This document shows positions 32,060 to 41,985 of a stretch of 64,000 bases of DNA, piece after piece. The DNA is from Selaginella moellendorffii. Taxonomy: Eukaryota > Streptophyta > Lycopodiopsida > Selaginellales > Selaginellaceae. The translations under genes were made by a program, and so were the position numbers. The stretch is from the NCBI RefSeq assembly GCF_000143415.4, contig NW_003314265.1, positions 2,441,387 through 2,505,386 of the forward strand, written 5' to 3'. The first letter of the stretch is position 1. Each line of letters opens with the position of its first letter. The notes under the pieces were generated by a model that was not told the origin of the DNA, did no database searches, and worked only from the letters and a program-made list of their open reading frames with translations.

Positions 32060-32345
32060 AAGAAGAGAGTGATGAAAGGAGAATAACTTAAGAAAAGGCA
32101 TCAGTATTAGTTATAGAACTCCCTGAATAATGAACAACCTTGAAATCATATATCTAAAACTTTAGAGCCCACTGAATAATACTATCAACCAAGTTCTTCC
32201 ACTATAATAATGAAGTAATCACAATATGATCACCTTCTAATAATATTTGAGAACCATAAAACTATGCATGAAGCTTCTCAAAACCCATAAAGGTTACTAA
32301 ACACTCATATGGAATAATTCACTTTTGTTGGTTATAATATACAGC
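32060..32345 (-). pseudogene. Gypsy RNase H fragment
   Basis: Minus-strand translation with several stops gives 'LEGDHIVITSLL', then 'YDFKVVHYSGSSITNTDA'. These correspond to the TDHKxLxxL and 'ADALSR'-end motifs of Ty3/gypsy RNase H. No flanking LTR was found. Confidence 0.45.
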
Positions 32346-32639
32346 TAATGTATATTATGGGATGGCACTAACTAGACACACTTAGGCTTTTTTGCATCAA
32401 CACAATTTCAAAACTGATATTAAAAGTATTTATGCAAAAAATAAAAGGTTGAGTGTATTCAGGATACACCAATACTAAAAGAGTTATCAACAACCCTTTA
32501 AGATCTATAAATGTCTATTCACAATCTATATACTATATGAAAAATGATGTTAATGACTTCAGCAATGTTCACAATAGTGTAGCATGATTAGAAAAATGAT
32601 CAATGAAATAACTAAAATATTACATTTTGTTTAATAAAC

Positions 32640-33115
32640 CTTGCATATTATTTGATCTGATGGGACATTTTCCATAGTCAACTACTTGCAATAAGTATAT
32701 TATTATTGACTCCAACTACTTGACTTGTTGGATGGAAGTTGATTCTTTTGCTACTATTGTTGAGTACTTCTTCCTCAATCAAGTGGTATTCTAATATTTC
32801 TATTTAGAGCTCAAATAATAATCTTATATTTATAATTGAGGCATTTTATGTTTTAATGTCTCGATTAGAGATACATCACACTTTTATGAGTGTTTATCAT
32901 CCATAGACATATGGTTTTATGGAATGGTTCACCACAAATAACCATCCTAATCTGAATAATGAAAGTTTATATACTTCATAATCATCCCTTTAAAGGTCTG
33001 AATCTTGCATATATTATAGGGGTATAGAGTTCCACTAGTGCTTCAATGGTTATGATCTAATATTGCCAATTGAGTTGAGTTTACCTTCACAATTATCACA
33101 AGGTATCAATACTAG
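32640..33115 (+). pseudogene. Gypsy integrase core fragment
   Basis: Plus-strand translation with stops gives 'NKYIIIDSNYLTCWMEVDSF' and 'FFLNQVVF', as in the start of the integrase core. The next piece encodes a degraded 'YHPQTxG' segment and 'NLAYIIGV' at about 32880-33040. It has the opposite orientation to the RNase H fragment 300 bp upstream, so the parent element has been rearranged. Confidence 0.5.
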
Positions 33116-33235
33116 GTTTTGAGATTAATATTTAATAAGCATTATTTCACTTGCTTGAGTGAAATTTACTAAACACTTGAGCTGTGTATAAATGGGTGCT
33201 AGAACTCTTATCATTGTCCATATATAAAGAACATA

Positions 33236-33484
33236 ATGGATGACTGGATAGCTTTGGGATTTGAGAAGGTTAGGAACACAATAGGGCCATTCTTGGATTT
33301 GTTCCAACAGCCTCTTAAGTATCACAAGGAAAACAAGTTCAAGAGGGAATTTGCAAGGTCTCGCACAATCGACAGTAAGTTGGTTTTCTTCCTCAAATTA
33401 TTTTTTCAGTGTTATGTTCCACATGAGATGTTGCCAAGGTGGATGAGGTGCAACCTCGAAAAGAACCAAGTATACCACTGGTGA
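33236..33484 (+). CDS. Unrecognised 82-codon open frame
   Basis: It begins 'MDDWIALGFEKVRNTIGPFL'. A possible donor (AAG|GTCT or CAG|TAAG, about 33356-33376) lies within it. No domain was recognised and no homologous copy was seen in the window. It may be an exon scrap. Confidence 0.15.
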   Translation: MDDWIALGFEKVRNTIGPFLDLFQQPLKYHKENKFKREFARSRTIDSKLVFFLKLFFQCYVPHEMLPRWMRCNLEKNQVYHW

Positions 33485-33864
33485 ACAAAGCAGAAACTCA
33501 ATAGTTAGAAAAAAGTGAATTTTGAAAGCTATTTGATTTTGACTTGGTCAATGTCAACTACAAGATATCCTCCATGATTTTTCATATCCTTCTGATTTTT
33601 GCTATGAATTCATGGCATTAAAAAAATTGAAAAAAAGTGATCATACCTCACAAGAACTTGTTGTGTTTCTAACATAATAGTAGTATCCTTAGAAAGAGTA
33701 TCCTTAGCAAAGTTAACCTGAAAGTAGATGACTTTTGCAGCAATTGACTTGGGCTGTGATCAATTCAATCTAGGAACGTAACTCCAACGAAATAATCACA
33801 TAGCTTAAAACGACAGAACTGCAAAAATGAAGAAAAACTTAGTGAGAGCAAGCTTGGAGAATGC

Positions 33865-35896
33865 ATGTCAGAAACAACATTCATGAAGCTACTTACTCTC
33901 ATGCTGCTGCTCTCTTCGACTTACTACAGCAGAGTCCTGGCCGACTTCTTGCGCGGAAGCACTGTCACAACAGGAAGCCCTTGGAGATCACCTGAAGGAA
34001 CCTTTGGATTTGGATTCGTAATGCCTGAGTCTTCAAGCACCCGGAACTTCAATCTCGCGATCTGGTATGATATAGATCCGAAGAAGACTGTCGTCTGGAT
34101 GGCAATGGCAAACGGGCAGCTTGTCCAGGTGAGTGAAAATGCCAAGCTTGAGTTGAAAGCCGAGGGGGGACTTTCCGTCACTGATGGCAGCAGCTCCGTC
34201 CCCTTGTGGCAAACCAATCCCGGACAGTGTTGTGCTGAAAGTGCTTCGCTGCTCGAGAACGGGAACTTAGTTGTCCTTGGAAAAGACAAGAAAGTTGCAT
34301 GGCAGAGCTTCGACTCTCCAACGAACAACCTTTTGCCCGAGCAGCAGCTCCGCACACAAGGAAATCCGTCCTTGGGATACACGAGGTTGATTTCCCAGTC
34401 TGGAGCATACCAGCTTGTTCTCAACAGTGGTCAGGTGCTGCTCAAGAACTTAAAGCTGGAGATCCCGCAAAAATACTGGTCTATTGCAAATCCGACACTG
34501 AACTCCACCATGACTTGCCTGGATGACGAAACCGGAGAGCACGTCTTGAACAACAACGCTTGCCAGCCTGATCGTTCTCTCAAGTTCCCGGCCGTCTTGA
34601 ACTTGAGCGTCCTTTCCTTTTACGACGCAACTGGAAAGAGCTGGGCATCAGGATCAATGAGTTCACAAGACTACGCGCTTGACTATGACGATGCGAATGT
34701 GTTGAGGAAACTTATGCTGGACGATGATGGCAATCTCAGGATCTACAACTTCGGCCCGAAGAACAAGAGTGGCTCCTGGAGCGTCGTCTGGAGGGCCGCC
34801 ATGCTCGACATCTTTGGAACATGTGGACCTTGACCTTTCGCTCTCTGCACCTACAGGCCCACAAAAACTTGCAGCTGTCTTCCTGGATTTCACCGAGTTG
34901 ATCCAAACGATGAATCGAAGGGATGTGACTATGACATACCTCTGGGAGCTTGTCAAAACTCCCCAATCTCGGTGAAGCTCGTCCAGGTGAATCGAGCAGA
35001 CTACTACTTCAACGATTACAACTTCGACTCGACCATCAAGTCGCTCGAAGAGTTAGGCTCGGGAGGATTCAGGAGCGTGTATAGAGGAAACATGGCCATG
35101 AAGAACATCACCACCGTGAACCAGGCTGAGAAGCAATCAAGGCCGAGGTGAGCACGATTGGAAGAGTACACCACGTCAACTTGGCTCCGCCTCCTCGGCT
35201 ACTGCACCGAGGGAGACCGCCACCTCCTCGTCTACCAGTTCATGCCAAACGGTTCTCTCGACCACCTCGTCCTCATTCGCCGCCTCGCAAGAGATCTTCT
35301 CAACCTGGGAGACACAACACTCAATCGCGCTGGGGATTGCCAAAGGATTGACATACCTCCATGAGAAGTGTGGCGAGCGCATCGTCCACTGCGATATCAA
35401 GCCACAAAACGTGCTGCTAGACGAGAGCTCTGGCCAAAGGTGTCCGACTTTGGGTTGGCGAGGATGATGAGAAAAGAATAGATGAGCATCACCACCGTGC
35501 AAGGAACCAGGGAATACCTCGCTCCAGAGTGGCTCGAGAGCCAATCCATCGCCCCCAAGGCCGATGTCTATAGCATTGGGATGCTCCTGCTGGATATCTT
35601 GAGTGGCAAGAGGAAGGCCCTCATGGAGCTGGGCGGCGGAGACAAGGAATGCAAGAATGCGCCACTGCCGCCGCCTGGTGAGTGGTATTTCCTGATCTAC
35701 GCCTTCGACAAGTACATGACCTCGGAGCTGGAGAGCATTGCCGATCCAAACCAGGCAAGTGGCACTCAAGATCCCGCTGTGGTGCATCCACCAGGATCCA
35801 GCATCCAGGCCAGTGATGAGCTGCGTGGTGCAGATCCTGGAGGGCAAAGCGGAGGCGCCGCCGCCGCCATTTCCAGAAGCTGGCGAGAGAGAATGA
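33865..35896 (+). pseudogene. G-type lectin S-receptor-like Ser/Thr kinase, pseudogene
   Basis: It starts at ATG 33865 with a signal peptide (about residues 1-26, hydrophobic 'LLTLMLLLSS'). A bulb-type mannose-lectin domain follows (about 30-150, including 'NLAIWYDIDPKKTVVWMA' and 'LLENGNLVVL'), then an S-locus-like/EGF region ('DIFGTCGP' and 'CTYRPTKTCSCLPGF'). A 6-bp tandem duplication of GACCTT at about 34827-34838 puts a TGA in the frame. The reading then jumps from the PAN-like region ('FNDYNFDSTIKSLE') into the kinase glycine loop ('ELGSGGFRSVYRG'), so the transmembrane segment is missing. The kinase has '[14 protein letters not shown]', 'SDFGLARMM' and 'APEWL' but several 1-bp shifts (near 35135, 35180 and 35440) and a TAG near 35479. 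The proper C-terminus 'FPEAGERE' ends at 35896. Membrane receptor kinases of this family act in defence and self-recognition. It is far more GC-rich than its surroundings. Confidence 0.85.
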
Positions 35897-37250
35897 TCGC
35901 TTTAACCCTTAGTTTGGTTATTTAATATTAAGTTTTTGAATAAAATAATTAGATAAAAATATTAAGTAGATTATGATGGTATAATTTATACCAAGTGAAA
36001 TCATTTTAATTCACCATTGCAATTTATAAAGGGACTATAGTGAGAAGTGAGCATTTATTTTGGTGGTATTTCATTCACATCTCAAATAGAACAAAGTAAA
36101 TGGAATAACATAAAATATAGGTGTTTGTGATCTTAATGTTTTGGCTATCATTTTTTCGTTATCTTAGTTTTGGTTAAGGATATGTGATCTTAAGCCAAAC
36201 CCAAGCTTAACTTAGCTCACCCGTGTAGCCAGCTTGCTATTGCTGGGCTCAATTCTATATTGAAGGTATTAAGCCCTTCAAAAGTGACAAAGACAGAAAT
36301 TCTTTTCTTCCTGGAAGTTCTCCACAACCATGTCAGTGGCATCAAGCTTTTATAGACTGCTAAATAGAATATGATCTAGCTGTTGAAAATAACTAGACTA
36401 AGAGGTGTTGACCAAACTTGAACAATTGCAACATTTTTGGTGTGGAAATCCACACTATTTCCATAAAAGCATCCAAGGACACAATAGTGATCTGGCTGCT
36501 ACAGACACCTACTTTCTTAAGCATTGCAAGAAAGTGTGGGTGATGGAAGATGAAGAAACCATTGCTTGGCAGCCTTGTTGCACCAAGGTGAGTGATCTTC
36601 TTTAATATATTATTTCCTTTGACCCTGATGACCTTGAAAACGAACAAAAATAAAGGTTATTTTAAGAATATTCTTTTGGACCATAATTCAAAAGTATAAA
36701 GGTTAAAGGTTAAAAGGAGATTTACAGCTGACACATAGATTGCACAAAAGACTTTTACCTTGGGAAAATTGGGGTCCAACACCAAACAGTAACGTCATAG
36801 AGATCTAGGTGGGATGCTTGATGTTAACACATGTACCACCTATCCAGATGCCCATGCAGCATAAGGATGGGCATCTAGATAACTTGTATGCAGTAAAGCC
36901 TGATCTGTATTAAGGAACAAGGTGTGCTTTCCTAAACTCCAAGCATGGTGTGACACCATGTAGCTCAGTCAGGCACTCAATTTTAAGAATATTCTTTCTT
37001 AATCTAGGTGTTAACTACCAGTTTAATCCAATAGTTGTGCTAATTTATTTGAACCAATATTAGATGCAAAGTTTCTAAACAAATATACTGAGATTCTTGA
37101 GTCTTATTATTATTATTATTATTATCTATAAGTTTTAAGATCATTAGTATAGAAAAAGGAGAAAATATGAGATCACATAAATCAGAATATTTGGGTTTGA
37201 AAAAGGTCTAGCAACTGATTAGTTGTACCTTAGATGTTTGACTTAATGCA
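35897..37250. other. AT-rich intergenic region
   Basis: One open frame of 66 codons (36405-36605, 'MLTKLEQLQHFWCGNPHYFH') ends beside a GTGAGT donor-like site and could be an exon. I do not recognise it. A (TTA)n run lies at about 37105-37124. Nothing else is named. Confidence 0.4.
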
Positions 37251-37256
37251 GTGCAG

Positions 37257-37265
37257 ATTATAAAA
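37257..37265 (+). promoter_or_regulatory. Putative TATA box of the Ole e 1/extensin-like gene
   Basis: 'ttataaaag' lies 34-42 bp before ATG 37299. The usual 25-30 bp to transcription start puts the mRNA start near 37288, so ATG 37299 rather than 37251 is the likely start. Confidence 0.45.
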
Positions 37266-37298
37266 GGGCGTTCTTTTACCTCATATTACCATGTAAGT

Positions 37299-38086
37299 AT
37301 GGAAAACAAAAAATATCTCTATTTAATTTTATTACTTGCAGTCATTCTGAAAAATGAGAATTTTTGTGCTGCCACTACAAGTATCAAAGTGGATGGCTAT
37401 GTTTATTGCACTAACTGTGGTTCACTCTCTCAGAATGGCATCTTCAGTAAGAAAAATTATCTATCTTTTGTAATTTTCTAATCTTGTTAAATCTTTCAGA
37501 TGCCAAGGTAAACCTGGTTTGTCCAGGAGACAGTCATTCATCATTTACAAATAGTAGAGGATACTTTGATATCTTTGAATTAGTGAAGACTGGAACAGAT
37601 ATTGGGAGTTGTCGAGTGAGTGTGGATCCAAGTAGAGCACCCCGGGGGTGTTCTTTCTTAACAGACATAAATGGTGGATCAAGTGGCCAATCCTTAAGCA
37701 CATGCACCAATAATGGAAATAATAAGTTCACTTGTGGACCTTATTATTTTACTCCAAATGCTTGTTCACCTCCACCACCACCAAGTTCTCCACCTCCACC
37801 ACCACCTAGAAAACCACCACCACCACCACCTAGAAGACCACCACCACCCCCACCAAGAACACCTCCACCACCACCACCAACGACACCTCCTCCACCACCA
37901 CCAACATCTCCTCCACCACCACCACCAAGAACACCGCCACCACCACCACCAAGAACTCCTCCTCCACCACCACCAAGAACACCTCCACCACCACCACCAA
38001 GAACACCTCCACCGCCACTGCCAAGAACACCTCCACCACCACCACCAAGAACTCCTCCTCCCCCACCACCAAGAAAACCTCCACCA
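37299..38086 (+). CDS. Ole e 1-like, proline-rich extensin-like cell-wall protein (3' end lost in gap)
   Basis: ATG 37299 gives a signal peptide ('KYLYLILLLAVILKN'), then 'IKVDGYVYCTNCGSLSQNGIF', typical of the pollen Ole e 1 fold's first cysteines. An intron at 37447-37499 (GTAAGA...TTTCAG) splits an Asn codon and joins to 'NAKVNLVCPGDSHSSF'. Five to six Cys follow before residue 150, ending '...FTCGPYYFTPNAC'. From about 37770 the protein becomes PPPPPPRTP-type repeats (nine-residue units, nearly pure CCA codons) and runs into an assembly gap at 38087. Ole e 1 domains fused to proline-rich tails are secreted cell-wall glycoproteins. The Pro runs lack the SPPPP pattern of classic extensins, so PRP/PELPK-like is an alternative. 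No lesions are seen in the visible part; it is the only apparently intact gene here. Confidence 0.8.
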
Positions 38087-38943
38087 NNNNNNNNNNNNNN
38101 NNNNNNNNNNNNNNNNNNNNNNNNNNNNNNNNNNNNNNNNNNNNNNNNNNNNNNNNNNNNNNNNNNNNNNNNNNNNNNNNNNNNNNNNNNNNNNNNNNNN
38201 NNNNNNNNNNNNNNNNNNNNNNNNNNNNNNNNNNNNNNNNNNNNNNNNNNNNNNNNNNNNNNNNNNNNNNNNNNNNNNNNNNNNNNNNNNNNNNNNNNNN
38301 NNNNNNNNNNNNNNNNNNNNNNNNNNNNNNNNNNNNNNNNNNNNNNNNNNNNNNNNNNNNNNNNNNNNNNNNNNNNNNNNNNNNNNNNNNNNNNNNNNNN
38401 NNNNNNNNNNNNNNNNNNNNNNNNNNNNNNNNNNNNNNNNNNNNNNNNNNNNNNNNNNNNNNNNNNNNNNNNNNNNNNNNNNNNNNNNNNNNNNNNNNNN
38501 NNNNNNNNNNNNNNNNNNNNNNNNNNNNNNNNNNNNNNNNNNNNNNNNNNNNNNNNNNNNNNNNNNNNNNNNNNNNNNNNNNNNNNNNNNNNNNNNNNNN
38601 NNNNNNNNNNNNNNNNNNNNNNNNNNNNNNNNNNNNNNNNNNNNNNNNNNNNNNNNNNNNNNNNNNNNNNNNNNNNNNNNNNNNNNNNNNNNNNNNNNNN
38701 NNNNNNNNNNNNNNNNNNNNNNNNNNNNNNNNNNNNNNNNNNNNNNNNNNNNNNNNNNNNNNNNNNNNNNNNNNNNNNNNNNNNNNNNNNNNNNNNNNNN
38801 NNNNNNNNNNNNNNNNNNNNNNNNNNNNNNNNNNNNNNNNNNNNNNNNNNNNNNNNNNNNNNNNNNNNNNNNNNNNNNNNNNNNNNNNNNNNNNNNNNNN
38901 NNNNNNNNNNNNNNNNNNNNNNNNNNNNNNNNNNNNNNNNNNN
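38087..38943. other. Assembly gap (857 N)
   Basis: All N. It begins inside the CCACCACC-rich repeat of the preceding gene and ends at the edge of an inverted repeat. Both are sequences that break assemblies, and its true length is unknown. Confidence 0.99.
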
Positions 38944-40850
38944 ATAAGCCAACTATTTACTAAGTTTTCTTAATCACTCAGTAGTGTGTTAAAAAGGGGT
39001 GTGTGATTACTTCACATACAATAGGTAAGGGGATTGATACCCTCACCTTATAAGATTATATATAATGATGATTTTGATTAGTTAGTCTTGTTTATTTTCT
39101 GGAAAAACTCCTCAATAAAATCTTCTCCTCCAAGTACTCACTCACTGCTACTGAGTACTCTCTCTATCTTCTGCTGCTTCTGCCACTCCTAGAGTAATTG
39201 TAGATCTAGAATGACCACAAAAGAGAAGATCTGGCAAACACAGCATGGATAATCAAAATTACATTTTTGCATGCCTTAGTTCAGTCTCATGTTGGCACCA
39301 CAAAACTCTCAAAAGTAGCATATAACCCAAATAGATATAGATAAATAGAATGTGAGACTTCCTTGTTTGTGTTCCAATGGTTTGGGTCCACACGTCCTAC
39401 CACCAAGGAGGCATGGAGCTATTTTGGGCATTTGCAACTCCATTCATTGTAAGAATTTGCAATAAAAGAAAATGGTGAACTCATTTGTATAAATATAGAG
39501 AGACTACCCTTGCATTTTCTCCCATCTTGTATTGGCTTGAAAAGAAAAAATTACATTTTTGTACCTTTGATTTTGCCTTTGTAAAGTCTATAAATACATA
39601 GATATATATGTATGTGTATATATATAGATACACACACACACACACACACACAGATATATATGTATATAAAACTTTACCTAATATAACATATAAATTGTCT
39701 ATTTGGGATTGAATTTAGTTTATTAATTCTTGTATATAAGTAAGGATCCATTTAATATACATATTCCTATATCCTGAGCACTCATATATTGAAATATATA
39801 TATAAAATGTTTATTGTTGCAAAAATATAAATTAATATTGTGTAATTGATAGTTGGTTGAGGAATATATTCCACCAATATCTCACATTTGAAGTTAACCC
39901 ACTTATCTATTCCTATATCCTAAGCATTCACATTGATAAAAGTGAGTAAAATGATCTAGATGTTAAGAGTGTATGATGAGATGTAGGATTGATATTAAGT
40001 TTCATTAGTCTCAATGTAAATAGTGTTGATGATTTGGTTGTAATTCTATGTTATTGACATTTGTGCATTTGCTAGTTAGCAACTATATTAACATTTAAAT
40101 GAGTTAAGTGGCAAGTTGAATTAGTTGTGTTTTAGACGAGATTGTTTAGCAAGGGTTGAGGTTTAACTTTTCCTTGAAAAGAGTATTCCAAGGAAGAAGA
40201 ATATAGAAATTGTGAAATGAAAATGAACATAGTGAATCCGAACAGAAAATCTGGCCCTAATATAGTGAGCTTGAACAAATACGATAATGGAGTAAAGTTG
40301 AACATAGATGGTGAGGAAGATATGAATAATAAATGGAGTGAGTTTGATCTCCTATATACTATGTTAGCCAAGAGCAAAAGTTTTGAATCCAAGTTAATAT
40401 GGATCTTAGAGATTGATCAAAGGAACTATACAAAGATAAGTTTTATTGATGGTTATGACTTTAAGTTAATAGTGGTCTTCGAGGCTAGCCAAAGGGCAGA
40501 CATAAAGACAATTTATCATTTATTATAATGGTATTTGGTGGAATGTAGTTACCTTCAAAGTCAATTGCTTTTATTCAAAGTTATGGTTTCGAGGTTGGTT
40601 CAAGTATTTAGCAATTGCACATAGAGTTGCAATTAATTCATTAGAATTTTATAGTCAACTTATGCTTGTGCTATTACTTTGGATTATATTTCTGTCATGG
40701 TTGTCAACAACTATATTGATGGTTATATAGGAGTTTCAAGTTTTTGTGGCAATCTATTGTTGCTGAGTAGAACCTTTAGATGTTCCATATGCTTTATTGT
40801 CTTTATTTTTTCATCTTTACCTTTTCACAATCAAAGCATGCTTAGAAAAT
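38944..40850 (+). repeat. AT-rich LTR-like dispersed repeat, left copy
   Basis: It is the reverse complement of parts of 61140-63717. 'ataagccaactatttac' at 38944 pairs with the end at 63717; the segment 39350-39480 pairs with 63110-63270; 40210-40350 pairs with 61620-61760; 40690-40830 pairs with 61160-61310. It contains a (CA)n run and no coding sequence of its own. It starts exactly where the assembly gap ends. Confidence 0.7.
39630..39652. repeat. (CA)n microsatellite
   Basis: Eleven uninterrupted CA units flanked by TATA-rich sequence. The corresponding place in the right copy (63035-63057) is (TA)n instead. Confidence 0.95.
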
Positions 40851-41300
40851 TGTTCTCTTGGAGTATAATATATCCTCCATCACTTGATTTATACACTCAA
40901 TTTGCCTATCTGTCTAAGGATGATATTCACTCAAGAGCTTTAAAGTCACTTATATAGCCTTTGCAAAGCTCTTCTAAAATTCATTAGTGAACTTTAAATC
41001 TCAATTATTAATAATGTCCTTTGGTAAAAAAAATCACGAAAGACTTTCTTTAGCTAAGTCTAAAGTAGTGATAGTCTTCCAAAGAGCCAATATCTACACA
41101 CACTTTATCAATCGATCCATTATAACCCATATTTGCTCTTTTTACCTTTATATTTGTGGTAAATAAGTGGTAAACAAAGGTTGAAAAAGTCCCCTTGACT
41201 TCTCTTTTGACATTTTTACCCATTGATAGAGCTCACATGATTTGTAATACTTAAGGATATTAACTTTTATATTCCTTCAATAAAAAATTGTGCTTAATCA
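40850..41300 (-). pseudogene. Gypsy integrase relic
   Basis: Minus-strand translation, with stops and shifts, tracks the integrase of the gypsy at 54475-58827 closely: 'YKSCELYQWVKMSKEKSRG' (HHCC finger end), 'KEQIWVIMDRLIKCV', and a 'HPxTDxQIExINQVMEDIL' segment at about 40865-40935. It is the same gypsy family, much older, in the opposite orientation. Confidence 0.6.
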
Positions 41301-41639
41301 GTTCATATGTCTTCTTCCCTCAAAATGACTTGCCTCTGGACAATCATGATAATAGAATAGAACCTGATTAATCAACACATCCATCTGTGGCTAATACACA
41401 CTAATGAGAAAGATACTTCCACTTAGGTTTGTAAAAAGACCATCTTAACATCTTGAGCCTAAGCACATTTAATCATCAACCACCCAAATTTGCTGACCAC
41501 ATTACTCAAATGATGACAAAATTATATTTGTAACTTATCATATGATAAATATGAAATAAAGCATCGCCAATTTCCCTAGATGATGTTAAATAGAAAATTC
41601 CTATATCAACCAAAAACCCAAGCTCAAGGGACTCTGACC

Positions 41640-41985
41640 CTAAACCTAGGGCTGCATCGGAGCCTTAGATTTGATCATGCACAGTATATACCATTCATTA
41701 GCATATGTTGGCAGTTAGGACCACCAGCCTTTTAAGGAGAGAATCTAGTTGTGGATCCCTATTTCTATTCATTGTTTTCACATTAATACACAGCACTCAT
41801 TCACTCATCTTTCCCTCTCAGCCCTGGAGATCGGGCCCTTTCCCCCTTTGTTTTCTCATTAGCAATAGATATCTAGTGAGGAGGAGTATCCACACCTCTT
41901 CATTTGGTGAACATGGTGGGATTCGAACCCACAACCTTAAGATCCAACACAACATGATTTGATCCACAAAGAACCTTAAACTCCC
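41640..41985 (+). other. tRNA-complementary site (possible LTR primer-binding site)
   Basis: At about 41905 the plus strand reads 'TGGTGAACATGGTGGGATTC' and then 'gaacccacaacc', the complement of a tRNA 3' end with CCA and a T-arm (GTGGG-TTCGAAT-CCCAC). This is what a plant primer-binding site looks like, but no LTR was proven upstream. A tRNA-derived SINE on the minus strand is an alternative. Any protein frame with 'GGIRTHN' here is an artefact of this sequence. Confidence 0.35.

Noticed and set aside
37713-38963. His-rich and Gly-rich frames opposite or beside the Pro-rich gene, extended by N
   Set aside because: Shadow frames of the CCACCA repeat and of undefined bases.
41705-41962. Protein containing GGIRTHN
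   Set aside because: A known kind of artefact from translating tRNA-complementary sequence.
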